12,399 bases of DNA from Pseudoneurospora amorphoporcata (GCA_033297205.1 MU859505.1:1-12399); one strand, 5' to 3'; counted from the stretch's first letter, positions 1 through 8,980 are shown. Notes: generated from the letters alone by a model not told the origin. Made by a program: numbers and translations.

Positions 1-90
1 TTCCGCTCCTCTCAGCTACAAGTGCATAGTTCACTGTAGCATCCCTATACTAGTACTATCATCATAGGCTAGTTAGGGCATTGCAGCAAA
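1..90. other. Unassigned left edge
   Basis: I recognise no gene here. The stretch keeps many CpA dinucleotides, unlike the TA-rich sequence that follows from about base 91, so it may lie outside the most heavily mutated part of the outer element or be a less affected part of its gag gene. No zinc knuckle or capsid motif could be read in any frame. Confidence 0.3.
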
Positions 91-345
91 CACAACAATA
101 ATAGTAATAACGGTAATAACGGCGCTCGAGTTAACGTCGTCGCTACTAGTAAGCCCGCCGCCCCCGTTATAGCGCCCGCTCCAACTCTTGCCCAGCCCGC
201 ATAGTACGGCGCGGGAAATGCGCTACCTCTCTATTAAATCGCTTAAAGAGGCCGTCGTCTGTATTAGTTATAGTAGAGGAGGAGGAGGATAGTTTAGTAG
301 ATTTAGAAGTAGTTCAACTTAAGAATTCTAATTTAAATAGCTATA
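91..345 (+). pseudogene. gag: Outer gag C-terminal tail (remnant)
   Basis: Reading from base 91 gives an Asn/Ser/Gly-rich run (NNNSNNGNNG) followed by a Pro/Ala-rich stretch, then several TAG/TAA stops. The inner gag has a comparable Asn-rich then Pro/Gly-rich tail just before its protease. This frame is +1 relative to the protease frame that begins near 354, the same gag/pol relation as in the inner element, which supports the call. No nucleocapsid zinc knuckle is visible. The call rests on composition, position and frame, not on a conserved domain. Confidence 0.55.
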
Positions 346-353
346 ATAATAAT

Positions 354-716
354 TTTATCCTCTTCTCTACTCAAATTATTTACGGACCGCGCAACCAACG
401 TAGTAAGTGCGCCGCTCTAATAAATAACGGTTACTCCGCTCTCGCTTTTATCGATTGCAGCTTTATTACCCGCTATACTATCCCGTTATTGAAGCTCCCT
501 AAGCTAAAGGCTTTATACTTAGTAGACGGTGTATTTAAAGACCTTATTACCTACTATTGCCAGGTCTAATTACGTATTAGTTATTATACGGAAACTATTA
601 CTATATTAGCTTACAATTTAGCGGACGACTACCCTATAATCTTAAGTATACTATAGCTCAAACTTTATAACCTTACAATATTGTAATTAGATAGCGCCGT
701 TACCTTTACCGACTAC
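354..716 (+). pseudogene. pol: Outer retroviral-type aspartic protease (inactive)
   Basis: The protease would cut the Gag-Pol polyprotein. It aligns with the inner protease through GPR, then LINNGYS where the inner copy has LVDSGCT, then a PIIL..L.LKLYNLTI segment matching the gypsy 'ILGMPWL..HNP.IDW' block near 636-700. The catalytic Asp codon is AAT (Asn) at 423-425 and the following Ser is also Asn. In-frame stops lie at 567, 654 and 684; the 654 and 684 stops fall where Trp is expected, as in TGG to TAG/TAA. The reading frame is intact from about 354 through 2154. A dead protease is certain from the active-site change and stops; the family call is based on the flanking blocks. Confidence 0.8.
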
Positions 717-1640
717 TATATAGATTACTACCTTCCCGCTAATTTTTTATATTTGTTATAGTACGTTCTAAAGGTTTAGAAGTATACTTATACGCGTCGT
801 TACGAAGCCGTATAAAGTATAACCGCGCTTCCGGCTGTTAAGGCTAACCGTTCTAACACCTTAGTCGCGGACCCCGCTCCCGACGTCGTTAAAGACGGAC
901 CCCCTAACACCCCGGTCGAGGACCCCAAGCGGACTAGGCCCGCCGTCTGCCGCACCGTAATTAGCTAGCGGAGGTCCGATCCTTACTACCGCGTCGTGGT
1001 ACGACGATCGTACTTCTCGAGCGACCCCGTCAACCTAACGGATATTAGGGATATAATGGCCGCCGGGTTTAATTGGTTGTGCGAAAGGTTCGATTTACGG
1101 GCGTTCCGCACTTCGTATATAGAGATTTGCGAAATTATAGAGGAGGCTAGGGCGGAGGAGGCGGCCCGGGCTAAAGAGGTAGAGGGGGGTGCCCTAGAGC
1201 TTAAAGAGTATAAAAATAACGAAGGCGTCGTTAATAGAGGGGCAGGGATAAGAATTGAATACGATTAGAATATACTTACCAGTTTAATAAATTTTACTAC
1301 TAAAATAGAATAAGAAATTTAAAACGGCGACGGCACTAAGTATAAGAAATTGTTAAGTAAGCGTTATTATTTATAAATTGACGCTTACGCTAATAAGGGT
1401 TCTAAGGTCGCTATCCAGGTAGCAAAGATTACTAAATATATATACTTTAGCAGCAACGTAGAAGAAAATTACGAGCGCTACAAGGCTATTAGGCTCGCTA
1501 GCATTACGGAGGAGGATGCGGCCAAGTTCTACGAGAAAGTTGATAAACTACCTAAGATTAACGCCCAAATTAAAGAAAAGCTTCTTAAATAGTACTAGAA
1601 TCGCCTTAACGTTTTTAGACTTCGTAACGCTACAGTCCTA
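717..1640 (+). pseudogene. pol: Outer pol linker between protease and reverse transcriptase
   Basis: This stretch continues the protease frame toward RT and is colinear with the inner linker at 4990-6030. Shared landmarks are an 'FNWL' block (near 1068 here, near 5455 in the inner copy), an acidic, probably helical segment, and 'FYEK.DK.PK' (near 1527 here, near 5868 in the inner copy). The longest stop-free piece is 996-1268 (about 90 codons), with a charged Glu/Ala-rich run that may form a helix. Further stops are TAA or TAG. No enzymatic domain is recognised, and the length of about 300 residues is typical of the poorly conserved spacer in gypsy Pol. Confidence 0.65.
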
Positions 1641-2154
1641 CCCCCCCACCGCTCGTACGACCTCAAAATCGAATTCCGACTCGGCGAGTAGGTACCCTAT
1701 ACGAAATTCAAAGTATTTAACTCCGATGAGTTGAGCGTGATTAAAAAATGGATTGACGATAACCTCCGTATAAGGTTTATCCGTCCCTCCTAATCCGAGG
1801 CCGCTTCCTAGATCCTATTAGTAAAGAAGCTAGGCGGCGGTGTTAGACTTTGCGTAGACTATAGAGGAATTAATAACGTTACTTTTAAGAGTCGCTACCC
1901 GCTCCCTTTGATTAAGGAGACTTTTGACGCTATTTGCAAGGTAAAGATTTTTATTAAGTTGGATATTATCGCCGCTTTCAACCGCATCCGCGTTGTAGAA
2001 GGATATGAATGGCTGACGGCATTCGTTATTCGTTTCGGCCTATTCGAATCGCTCGTATGTCCTTTCGGTTTATAAGGAGTATTGGGCGCCTTCCAAAACT
2101 ACGTTAATAATATCTTATATAATATTTTAGACATCTACGCGACCGCCTACCTAG
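1641..2154 (+). pseudogene. pol: Outer reverse transcriptase, N-terminal half (interrupted at YxDD)
   Basis: Gypsy RT blocks are clear: LPPHRSYDLKI ahead of the domain, then a GGGVRLCVDYRGINN block, then IKLDIIAAFNRIRV with the first catalytic Asp at 1962-1964, then CPFGL and GAFQNYV. The frame runs to ATAYL at 2154, where the inner element interrupts the YxDD motif; the rest continues at 9517. Stops at about 1590, 1596, 1689, 1791, 1809 and 2070 are all TAA or TAG, mostly where Gln is expected. The next codons after the insertion read Asp-Asn instead of Asp-Asp, so the enzyme was probably dead before or independently of the insertion. Confidence 0.9.
2150..2154. repeat. Target site duplication, left copy (CCTAG)
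   Basis: CCTAG lies directly before the 5' LTR, and the same five bases follow the 3' LTR at 9517-9521. Five bases is the usual staggered cut of Ty3/gypsy integrases. Removing the inner element plus one copy restores the outer RT frame (Ala-Thr-Ala-Tyr-Leu-Asp). The match extends two bases further left (TACCTAG), so the exact LTR edge has slight ambiguity. Confidence 0.9.
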
Positions 2155-2246
2155 TATCACAGGGTTAGACTTATGATGTGCAACACTGCACTGGTCGCTT
2201 CCAGAGCTGGTCACGGCACGCATGCCATGCCCTCTGCGCTAGCCAT

Positions 2247-2264
2247 CACGTGCAGGTTCACGTG
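2247..2264. promoter_or_regulatory. Paired CACGTG (E-box) sites in 5' LTR
   Basis: Two CACGTG palindromes lie at 2247-2252 and 2259-2264, 12 bp apart start to start, about one helical turn, and about 33-45 bp upstream of the TATA-like box. CACGTG is the core site of fungal bHLH factors such as Cbf1/Pho4 types. The same pair is intact in the 3' LTR (9368-9385). A regulatory role is inferred from position and conservation; no binding data are implied. Confidence 0.4.
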
Positions 2265-2296
2265 CGTGCCCGGACTGGTGCTATAGGACTTACGCC

Positions 2297-2303
2297 TATA
2301 TAG
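2297..2303 (+). promoter_or_regulatory. TATA-like box of LTR promoter
   Basis: TATATAG in this LTR corresponds to CATATAG in the 3' LTR (9418-9424). The T here is a CpA-to-TpA change, so RIP may have made the box look more canonical. It is followed by a C/T-rich stretch and, 44 bp downstream, by the ATGCAA sequence proposed as the transcript start. This spacing suits a fungal polymerase II promoter. Confidence 0.5.
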
Positions 2304-2394
2304 CCAGTCCTCCACGCACACTCTCCTCCTTCCTCTCCTTATGCAAAACGCATATTTCACCCCACCCTATACGGTGCCCTCTCGCCCCGTAATA

Positions 2395-2621
2395 GTTTGT
2401 TGCATCCAATTATTGCGCTGCGCGCGCCCATTCAACAAGAGGAAGATTGCTCGCATCTCGATCGCGGCAATCAATCAATCAAGACTCGACCCTGCGCGAT
2501 CCCGACCTCGAAGTCGTGATCCCAGCCCGTCGAGCTAGGTAACCACCAAGACGAGCATCACCAACGATTGCTCGCACTCTCCTTTCCCTCATACCTGCCG
2601 GAGCATTTGATCAAGCGATCA
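2395..2621 (+). other. Untranslated leader between 5' LTR and gag
   Basis: About 227 bp without a convincing gene. It holds the candidate primer binding site and a short (ATCA)n run near 2470-2484. The sequence is rich in CpA and poor in TpA, in contrast to gag from about 2817 on, so RIP spared it. No tRNA-complementary primer site beginning TGG was seen immediately after the LTR. Confidence 0.6.
2397..2405 (+). promoter_or_regulatory. Candidate self-priming primer binding site
   Basis: TTGTTGCAT starts two bases after the 5' LTR and is a perfect 9-base complement of ATGCAACAA within the LTR (9462-9470 in the 3' copy). That LTR sequence lies about 44 bp downstream of the TATA-like box, where the transcript should begin. 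In Tf1/sushi chromoviruses the 5' end of the transcript folds back onto the primer site and serves as primer, so this fits that group. In the 5' LTR copy (2341-2349) a missing C has reduced the match. The mechanism is inferred. Confidence 0.5.
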
Positions 2622-4064
2622 ATGTCCAACAACTCCATCGTCCCGCGCTCTCCGCCCGTGACAGACAACTTTCTTGCCATCATCGTGGTTAGCGCACTCG
2701 CGGCTTCGGATCCCGACCATCGAGAGCAGCTCTCTACCTTTGCACAAGCTCTCGAGGCTTTGAACTATCGTGCGATTGAAGTCTCAATCCCCACTACCGA
2801 CGCCTTTACCCTTGCCTAACTCCCTGTTTTCTAGGCAGTCTTTACTGCGCTCTGCCGCCTTCTCCAGGACGACGTAGTTGCGGCCAGAGCCCAGGCCCGC
2901 GAGGTAGAGGGAGATTTTGAATAATCCTAATACGATATCGCTCGCCTTAATAGTAACGTAGCCACGCTCTAAGCGCGAGTTCGCCTCTACGAGCAAGAGC
3001 ACAAAGAAGCCATCGCCGCCCTCCAGACTAAATACGAGGGCCAGATCCAGGCCAACCACGTATAGATCAACACCCTCAACGACGAGATCACTGCTATTAG
3101 GAAGGAGCTTAACGATTTCCGCGCCTTATCTAAACAAGTTTATGAGAGGTAGAGCGATAAGTACTAGAAGGCTATTAACGATCTTCGTTAGCGATTTATC
3201 ACCGCGGGCACTCTATCTCCGCTTGCCACTCCAGCTCCGCTCCCGCCCAGCGCTCCAACTGCTCCGCTCCCCAACGAGCCCCCGTCTAACGACATGGACG
3301 ACGATACGATGAACGGCAGCGGCTATAGGTTAGTATCGCGAATTACCGTCTCCTCCGCCTTTAATAGAAAGGGCACCTCGATTGAGAGAGCCGCTAAGTA
3401 TCGCGCCTGGCGCCTTCGCGTTAAGCTCGCATAGATTGATGAGCCCAAGATCTTCGTCAACGAGCGCACTAAGTTTTTCCTTATCGCTCGCTCTATTGAG
3501 GGGCCCCCGTTTGAAGCTATCGAGACTAAGCTTAATAAGGCCGTCGTCGGTGAACCAGCTAAGTAGGATACGGCCCTTGATTTGATCGCGGAATTCAATA
3601 AGAAATACGACAACGTTAACGTCGTTATCGAGTCTCGCCGCTCCCTAGAAGAGCTAAAGATAACCAAAACTATAAAATAGTAGGACTTCGAGGAGGTATT
3701 CACGCGCTTGATCGATAAGTATAACTTTAATAATGGCATAAAAGTTCACTACCTACGCTAGAAAATCACGGACCGTATCCGTACCGCGCTAGCGTACTAG
3801 CGCCCCCAGCCCGTTAACAACAATTACACGGAGTGGCTGGAGGCCGCCCGCGATCTGGCTAAGCAGTAGGAGGACAACGACTGGCGCCAGAAGAACGCTA
3901 ATCCCTTTTACAAACCCGCGACTGCTGGCACCACTTCAACTACTAAGCTAACCGTAAGCCAGGGTGGCACTACTATGGATCTGGATGTTATGTCCGCGTC
4001 GGACGTTTAGATCTCCCGCATTATCGACAATAGTATTTTCGAGCACCGTATAAAAACTAGCGCC

Positions 4065-4106
4065 TACACTCGCTGCGGGAAGAAGGGCTATTATTCTACT
4101 AATTGC
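4065..4106 (+). other. gag: Gag zinc knuckle, two of four ligands lost
   Basis: The spacing Y-x2-C-x4-Y-x4-C matches the nucleocapsid CCHC knuckle (C-x2-C-x4-H-x4-C). The first Cys is TAC (Tyr) at 4065-4067 and the His is TAT (Tyr) at 4089-4091; the Cys at 4074 and 4104 remain. TGC to TAC is a TpG-to-TpA change and CAT/CAC to TAT/TAC is a CpA-to-TpA change, both RIP-type. Zinc binding and RNA packaging would be lost even without the stops. Confidence 0.8.
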
Positions 4107-4145
4107 TGTAGTCGTATTAATTTTAATAAGGAAGTTAAGATTGGC

Positions 4146-4169
4146 AACAAGAACAAGAACAAGAACAGG
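4146..4169 (+). repeat. Short (AACAAG)n repeat in gag
   Basis: A hexamer repeated about three and a half times, encoding Asn-Lys pairs just downstream of the zinc knuckle. The basic, low-complexity run fits a nucleocapsid RNA-binding tail. Similar Asn-rich codon runs follow to about 4225. Confidence 0.7.
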
Positions 4170-4599
4170 ACCGGTGGCAATAATACCAACACGGGTAACA
4201 ATAGCAACGCCAACAACAACGGCTAACAGCGGCAGCATAGCAACAACGGCCAGCAGTAGTAGCTAGCCTAGGGTTAGTACGGTTACGGCCAGTGGCACTC
4301 TAATTACAGTAGCGGCCACTAGGTCAACGCTATGAACGGCGTACCAGTGAGCACCCCGATAGGCACTCCAGCTCCCGGCCCCGGCGGTTACTACTACCCA
4401 GTTCCTATTTACCAGCCCGGCTTCGTCGGTCCTATTATAGGAAACGAGACCGGCTCGGTTCAGGGCTAGGGAAATGTGTAGCCTCCTAGTTAAATCGCAC
4501 CTGGAGGCACCCGTCCGCAGGATAAGGAGGAGGGCAAAGATAAGGGACTGTCCCTGTTCGGCTAGATATTATTAAAATAAACAAATCTTCTGTAGACAG

Positions 4600-4990
4600 C
4601 CGTTATAAACACCCTAATTCATTAAGTCTTTCTATCTATCTTTCCTGCGGACCGCGTAAATTGCATTGCTCTACCCTCGTTGACAGCGGCTGTACTACCC
4701 TTGGTTTCATTGATCGCCGTTTCGTCTATAGGCATCAACTTCCTTTCTTCAAGCTTCCCGTCCCTAAGCTCTTACATCTCGCTGACGGCCAGGCGAAGGG
4801 GAGCATCACCCACTTCACCAGGTTGACGATGTAGGCAGAAGTCTACTACGAAGTTATTGATCTATTAATCTACAATTTAGCTGAGGATAAACCCGTTATT
4901 TTAGGCCACCCGTAGTTCGTCTATTACGCCCCGGGTATTGACTAGCCTAACAATTCCCTTCAATTTAGCCCCGCTTGTGAACAACGAGGC
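4600..4990 (+). other. pol: Inner aspartic protease domain
   Basis: The processing protease shows the active-site motif LVDSGCT at about 4679-4699 with catalytic Asp intact, a 'LHLADGQ' flap-side segment, and the closing block PVILGHP followed by GID...LQFSP near 4890-4975. Three stops interrupt it: 4832 (Gln expected), and 4913 and 4943, both where the family has Trp (HP-W-F and ID-W). The Trp cases matter because they show TGG to TAG, which a reassigned stop codon could not explain. Length is normal for a gypsy retropepsin. Confidence 0.88.
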
Positions 4991-6030
4991 TGTCTTCCGC
5001 CGGGGAGCTCAGGCCGCACCGCTCCGCTCTCGAGCCGCTACCTCTCGACCCCGCGGCCACCAATTCAACGCTCGATATACCATAGCCCAACAGTAAAGGA
5101 TACCGAGGATAAAGGCGAGCCGGACCAGCGCAAGGAGGCAGCAGCCATCAAGCGGCTGTCCGTCTCGGCCATAGTTAGGCGAGCCGCTCGTCAACGATTC
5201 TACCACTTCAAACACCGGGTCGCCAACCGTCAAGGTACTACTCCGTTCGGGAAAGTGAAAGGCGGCAACGCGATTATACTATCCGCTCTACCCTCAGCGC
5301 CCCCTTCCGCACTTCGCCCAATCCCAGCGCTCTGCCGTTAGGCCGGTGGCGTAAAGACCTCTATAACAGACCACCGAATCCCAGTCCGGCTCTACAATAT
5401 CCCGGATGGTCCCATTAACCCCAACGATATCAAAGAGCTCCCTACCGCTACTTTTAATTGGCTAGCAGAGACCTAAGGGCTCTAGATCATCCGTACGACT
5501 CGGGCTAACTTAGACGAAAATATCCGTAGGTTGACCGAGGAAGCTGAGAAACTAGAAAAAGAGGGACGGATCTTAGACCCTTGGAGTATAAGTAATAATC
5601 TTACACCCGATATGGTGGCGGAGGTATTACTAGGCAAAGGCCAGCGGTTCAAATACTTTTTCGGCAACAAATATTATCGTTAAATTAATGCCCTAGCAGG
5701 GGAAGGAGACGAAGCCGCCCTGAGAGCCGTAAAAGTTTCCAACTCTATTAAGATCAACGGCACCGACGACGATTTTCCCCGCTACGAAGAAGCGATCAAT
5801 GAGTATTTCGCAGTAAACGGCATCGCCATTAATAAGATCACGTTTGAAGACGCGGTCAAGTTTTACGAGAAGGCTGATAAACCTCCTAAGACGGTCGCAG
5901 AGATTCAAGCTAAGCTCCCGCGACAATATTGGTACCATACGTAAACCTTCTTACAAGAAGGAGCGGATGTGCTTCCTCCCCATAGGGCGTACGATTTAAA
6001 GATTAAGCTCCGCCCGGGTGCAACCCCTCC
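4991..6030 (+). other. pol: Inner pol linker between protease and RT
   Basis: About 345 codons without a recognised catalytic domain. An Arg/Lys-rich first part (5090-5260) is followed by the FNWL block, a charged helical region with Glu/Lys repeats (5490-5575), and a segment ending FYEKADKPPK before the LPPHRAYDLKI sequence that leads into RT. Stops lie at 5339, 5474, 5483, 5681 and 5942, all at likely Gln codons. The outer element has a colinear linker, so the region is ancestral to both families. Confidence 0.65.
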
Positions 6031-6870
6031 CGCTTTTCGCGGACGTACGTTCAACCCCGACGAACTCAGTATTATAAAGAAATGGGTCGACGATATGTTC
6101 CAAAAGAAGTTCATTAGGCCCTCATAATTAGAAGCTTTAATACCGCTACTCCTTATTAAGAAACTAGGAGGCGGAGTCCGCGTTTGCATTGACTACCGCG
6201 GCGTTAATAATGTAACCTTGAAGTCCCGTTACCTACTCCCGCTTATTAAAGAAACCTTTGACGCGATTTGCCGCGCTAAGATCTTTACGAAGCTCGATGT
6301 GATCGTTGCCTTCAACTGCATCCGTGTTAAACAGGGGTACGAGTGGCTTACCGCTTTTATAACCCAGTTTAGCCTATTCGAATCCTTAGTTATTCCTTTC
6401 GGCTTACAAGGCGCCCTAGGTGCTTTCCAGAACTACGTTAACGATATTTTACACGACATTCTAGACGTTTACGCAACCGCTTACTTCGACGATATCCTTA
6501 TCTACTCAAATAACGCTAAAGACTACGAGCGGTACGTCAACGACGTTCTCGATAGGCTGGCAAGAGCGGGCTTCAGTATTGATATTGACAAGTACGAATT
6601 CTATACCACGAGGACAAAGTACCTAGGCTTAATTATTACGCCGGGAGGCATCGAGATGGACCTAGACAAGGTCAAAGCTATCGCCGACTGGCAGGCGCCC
6701 GAGTCGAAGAAGTCCCTACAATCTTTCTTAGGTTTTGCAAACTTCTACCGGCGGTTTATAAAGGAGTTCTCGATAATGGCTACTCCGCTTTACGAATTTA
6801 TGAAAAAAGATATTGGCTGGTCTTGGGACGACCGCCACCAAGCCGCTTTTGAAGCTCTCAAGAAAGCGTT
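6031..6870 (+). other. pol: Inner reverse transcriptase domain, catalytic residues intact
   Basis: RT copies the element RNA into DNA. Visible blocks: NPDELSIIKKWVDDM, VRVCIDYRGVNN, KLDVIVAFNCIRV with Asp at 6296-6298, IPFGLQGALGAFQNYV, AYFDDIL with Asp pair at 6488-6493, then KYLGLIITPGGIEMD and LGFANFYRRFI of the thumb/connection. All three catalytic Asp are present. One stop lies near the start (6125, ahead of the catalytic blocks), then the frame is open to 7354. 'LQGALGAFQ' differs from the common 'NAPATFQ' form but is shared with the outer copy, so it is a family trait. RYLLPL here versus RYPLPL in the outer copy suggests one Pro-to-Leu change. Confidence 0.95.
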
Positions 6871-7354
6871 TTCGGAAGGCCCCGTCTTGAAGATCTACGA
6901 TTGGACTAAGAAGACCGTGGTTGAAACGGATGCCTCCAACTGGGCTGCGGGTGGCACCTTCTCCCAGTATGGCGACGATAGTATTCTCTACTCCATTACC
7001 TATTTCTCGGCAAAACACAGCGCCCAGGAATATAACTACGACGTTTACGACAAGGAGTTGCTCGCCATCATCAAGGCATTAGAGGAGTGGAGGCCAGAAT
7101 TGGAGGGAGCGCAACAACCCTTCGACATCCTGACGGATCACAAGAATCTCCAGACCTTCACGACCAACAAGCAGCTAACTCAGCGGCATATGCGATGGTC
7201 CCAGTTTCTGTCTCGGTTCAACTTCTTGATTAGATATACGCCGGGTTCTAAGAACCTTCGCCCAAATACTCTAAGCCGCAAACCTAACGACCGCCCTAAC
7301 GGAGACGAAGATAACCGCCTAATTGTACGCAAGAGAGCGCTACTCGACCCCTCC
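6871..7354 (+). other. pol: Inner RNase H domain
   Basis: RNase H removes the RNA strand of the RNA-DNA hybrid. Acidic residues are visible in VVETDAS (Asp 6929-6931), YDKELLAI (Glu 7055-7057) and LTDHKNL (Asp 7136-7138). The fourth expected Asp, in the 'PDALSR' block, is Asn (AAT at 7265-7267, RPNTLSR). The outer copy also has Asn there, while the minus-strand fragment at 11763-12303 has Asp. The typical ending block with MRWSQFLSRFNF is present at 7190-7230. The open frame ends at TAG 7355 where Gln is expected. Confidence 0.92.
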
Positions 7355-8713
7355 TAGTTCGAAGAGGGTTGCTTAGAGTCTGACGATCTAATTACGGGTT
7401 TCTCATTGTACTTGCTAGGCCCAAACAAGTTAGATACCCTATCAACAGACGATTTAATCCGCACTAGCTACGAAATATCCGTTTTCTTACAAGAGCTAGT
7501 CTCCTCCCTCACTAACGGAGCCCGTCAATAGCTAACTAATATTAAGAAAGTTTTCTATAAAGCCTTTTCTAAATGTTACGTCGCTAGCGGTATTGCTAAG
7601 TAGCGGGATTAGGTTATTATTGATCCCTACGATAAGAATCTCCAGCTCCAGCTTATTAGTCGTCAATACAATTCCCTAAGGGCCGGCTATTCCGGCCGCG
7701 ATGCGACGTACGAACTATTATAAAGAGATTTTTACTGGGAAGGGATGTATAACGACGTTCGGCTTTTTTGTAAAGGATGCCTACCCTGTGCGAAGACAAA
7801 GTCTTTGAAGAGGGGCTCAACGGGTTATCTCAAACCTATTGCAATCGCTCTCGCACCCTGGACCACTATCTCAGTTGATTACGTCACGCCGTTATCAGAG
7901 AGCACCCACCTAGGGTAGACGTTCAAATACGTCGCCGTTGTCGTTAACCGTCTCACCGAGATGCGGCACTATATTCCAACGGTGATACTGGAGGTAGAAG
8001 AGCTGGCGGATCGGTTCATTGATCGCGTCTACTCCATCCACGGCTTGCCGGACAGTATCCTCTCCGACAGGGGCATCCAATTCGTATCGCGATTTTGGAC
8101 CAGCCTTTATAAGCGGCTATCCGTGATTCGGAAGCTCACGTCCGCTTTCCACCCTCAAACGAATACCCAGACAGAGCGGATCAACGCGGAGATGGAGCAG
8201 TTCTTGAGGATTTATATCAACTGGGCACAGACGGATTGGGCAAAGTAGCTACCACTCGCGGAGTTCGCTGGCAATAATACCATCTCCTCATCAACGGGGA
8301 TATTACCTTTCTTCGCCAACTATGGCCATCACCCGCGCATAGGCACAGAGCCCCGCACCCCGCCGCTACCAGATCTCTCCCCCGCCCAGCTCAAGGAACA
8401 CTACAAGGCCAACGAACTGGCCGATCGCTTCCAGCAGATCTGGGACTTCGCTATCCAGCAATCTCGTCGCATGCAGGAACGGTACGAAGACAACGCCAAC
8501 AAGAAGCGGGTCGACTCTATCAAGTACCGTATTGACGATATAGTTTTGCTCAATACAACCAACCTCGCTAACGGACGTCCGCACGCGAAACTCTGCCCCC
8601 GCTGGGAGGGGCCCTTTAGGGTCATCCGCGCCGATTCTCACACGGTGCATCTCGCCCTACCATCCAACATGAAGTGCTCGCCAGTGTTCCACATTTCCAT
8701 AGTGCAACCATAG
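7355..8713 (+). other. pol: Inner integrase: HHCC and DDE core, stopped
   Basis: Integrase would insert the cDNA. The N-terminal zinc domain keeps Cys at 7778 and 7787, but both His are Tyr (7667-7669 TAC; 7688-7690 TAT). The catalytic core has Asp 7877-7879 (SVDYVT), Asp 8066-8068 (SDRG) and Glu 8174-8176 (TER), the last two exactly 35 residues apart as in D,D35E enzymes. The C-terminal GPF-type block (WEGPFRVI near 8604-8627) and VFHISIVQP follow. Stops at 7529, 7601, 7610, 7721, 7916, 8246 and 8711 are TAA/TAG. The 8249-8710 stretch is stop-free and less mutated. Confidence 0.92.
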
Positions 8714-8799
8714 TCGGGCAAGGGACTCCCAGGGCAGCCCACCACGACAGATGTCCAGGCCAACGAGGGACGAATCATAATACGAACCGACGACCAGGT

Positions 8800-8980
8800 G
8801 GAACACGAGGAGTGGGCTTTTGAGCGGTTCACGGATTGTCGGCAAATGGGCAACAACAGGCATTGGAAATACGAGGTCAAGTAGAAGACCAGTAACCCTA
8901 CCTAGGAACCCGTCAGCAACGTTATCGACTGTGAACATCACCTTCAGCAGTTTCACCACGAGCATCCGGACAAGCCAGTG
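8800..8980 (+). other. pol: C-terminal chromodomain with two Trp-to-stop changes
   Basis: After the integrase, EEWAFERF, then HWKYEVK-stop-KTSNPT-stop-EPVSNV, then LQQFHHEHPDKP, match a chromodomain: EW.VE.IL, LVKWKG, TWEP.NL and a C-terminal helix. The stops at 8882 and 8903 fall exactly on the conserved Trp of 'VKW' and 'TWEP'. Chromodomains in chromoviruses read histone marks such as methylated H3K9 and steer integration toward heterochromatin, which would suit insertion into an old silenced element. Targeting here is inference. Confidence 0.82.

Larger units (their letters stand above)
2155..2394 (+). repeat. 5' LTR of inner element (240 bp)
   Basis: Begins TATCAC and ends GTAATA; the 3' LTR ends GTGATA, giving TATCAC/GTGATA terminal inverted repeats. 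It matches the 3' LTR except for eight transitions and one missing base (ATGCAAAACG here, ATGCAACAACG in the 3' copy). Seven of the eight differences carry T or A in this copy. It should carry the promoter: a pair of CACGTG sites, a TATATAG box and a pyrimidine-rich run before the presumed start. Ends of TA...TA instead of TG...CA are unusual. Confidence 0.95.
2622..4580 (+). pseudogene. gag: Inner gag (capsid/nucleocapsid), multiply stopped
   Basis: Gag would form the virus-like particle and bind the element RNA. One frame of 652 codons runs from ATG 2622 to TAA 4578-4580 with no indel, but with 27 premature stops by my count (first at 2817 and 2832; doublets at 3678/3681 and 4257/4260), all TAA or TAG. 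Residues about 77-190 are charged and heptad-like, probably a coiled coil; 199-223 are Pro-rich; about 227-427 hold the presumed capsid region; 482-495 a zinc knuckle; then an Asn/Lys-rich and a Gly/Pro/Tyr-rich tail. The ATG was chosen because it is the first one in this frame after the leader, although its -3 base is T. The first 65 codons are stop-free. Pol overlaps the end in the -1 frame. Confidence 0.88.

Noticed and set aside
71..100. A gag zinc knuckle in the outer element (GHCSKH-like reading).
   Set aside because: The C-x2-C-x4-H-x4-C spacing cannot be met even allowing Tyr for Cys or His.
2341..2538. A short + strand frame starting at the presumed transcript start.
   Set aside because: Its ATG would be at or next to the first base of the RNA, the frame spans the LTR edge and primer site, and no homology is seen.
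2817..2840. An intron in gag, suggested by a TTTTCTAG-like acceptor next to the first two stops.
   Set aside because: No convincing GT donor or branch site removes the stops in frame, and the remaining 25 gag stops would need other explanations.
3323..3739. A 138-codon open frame on the minus strand inside gag.
   Set aside because: It lies antisense to gag, has no recognised motif, and long antisense frames are expected where the coding strand is rich in TA-containing codons. Taken as a shadow.
6728..7018. A 96-codon minus-strand frame within RT/RNase H.
   Set aside because: Antisense to the best conserved part of pol; no independent evidence of coding.
8366..8965. Several minus-strand frames of 74-102 codons across the integrase C-terminus and chromodomain.
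   Set aside because: They overlap a clearly coding + strand region in the less mutated part of pol and show no domain of their own.
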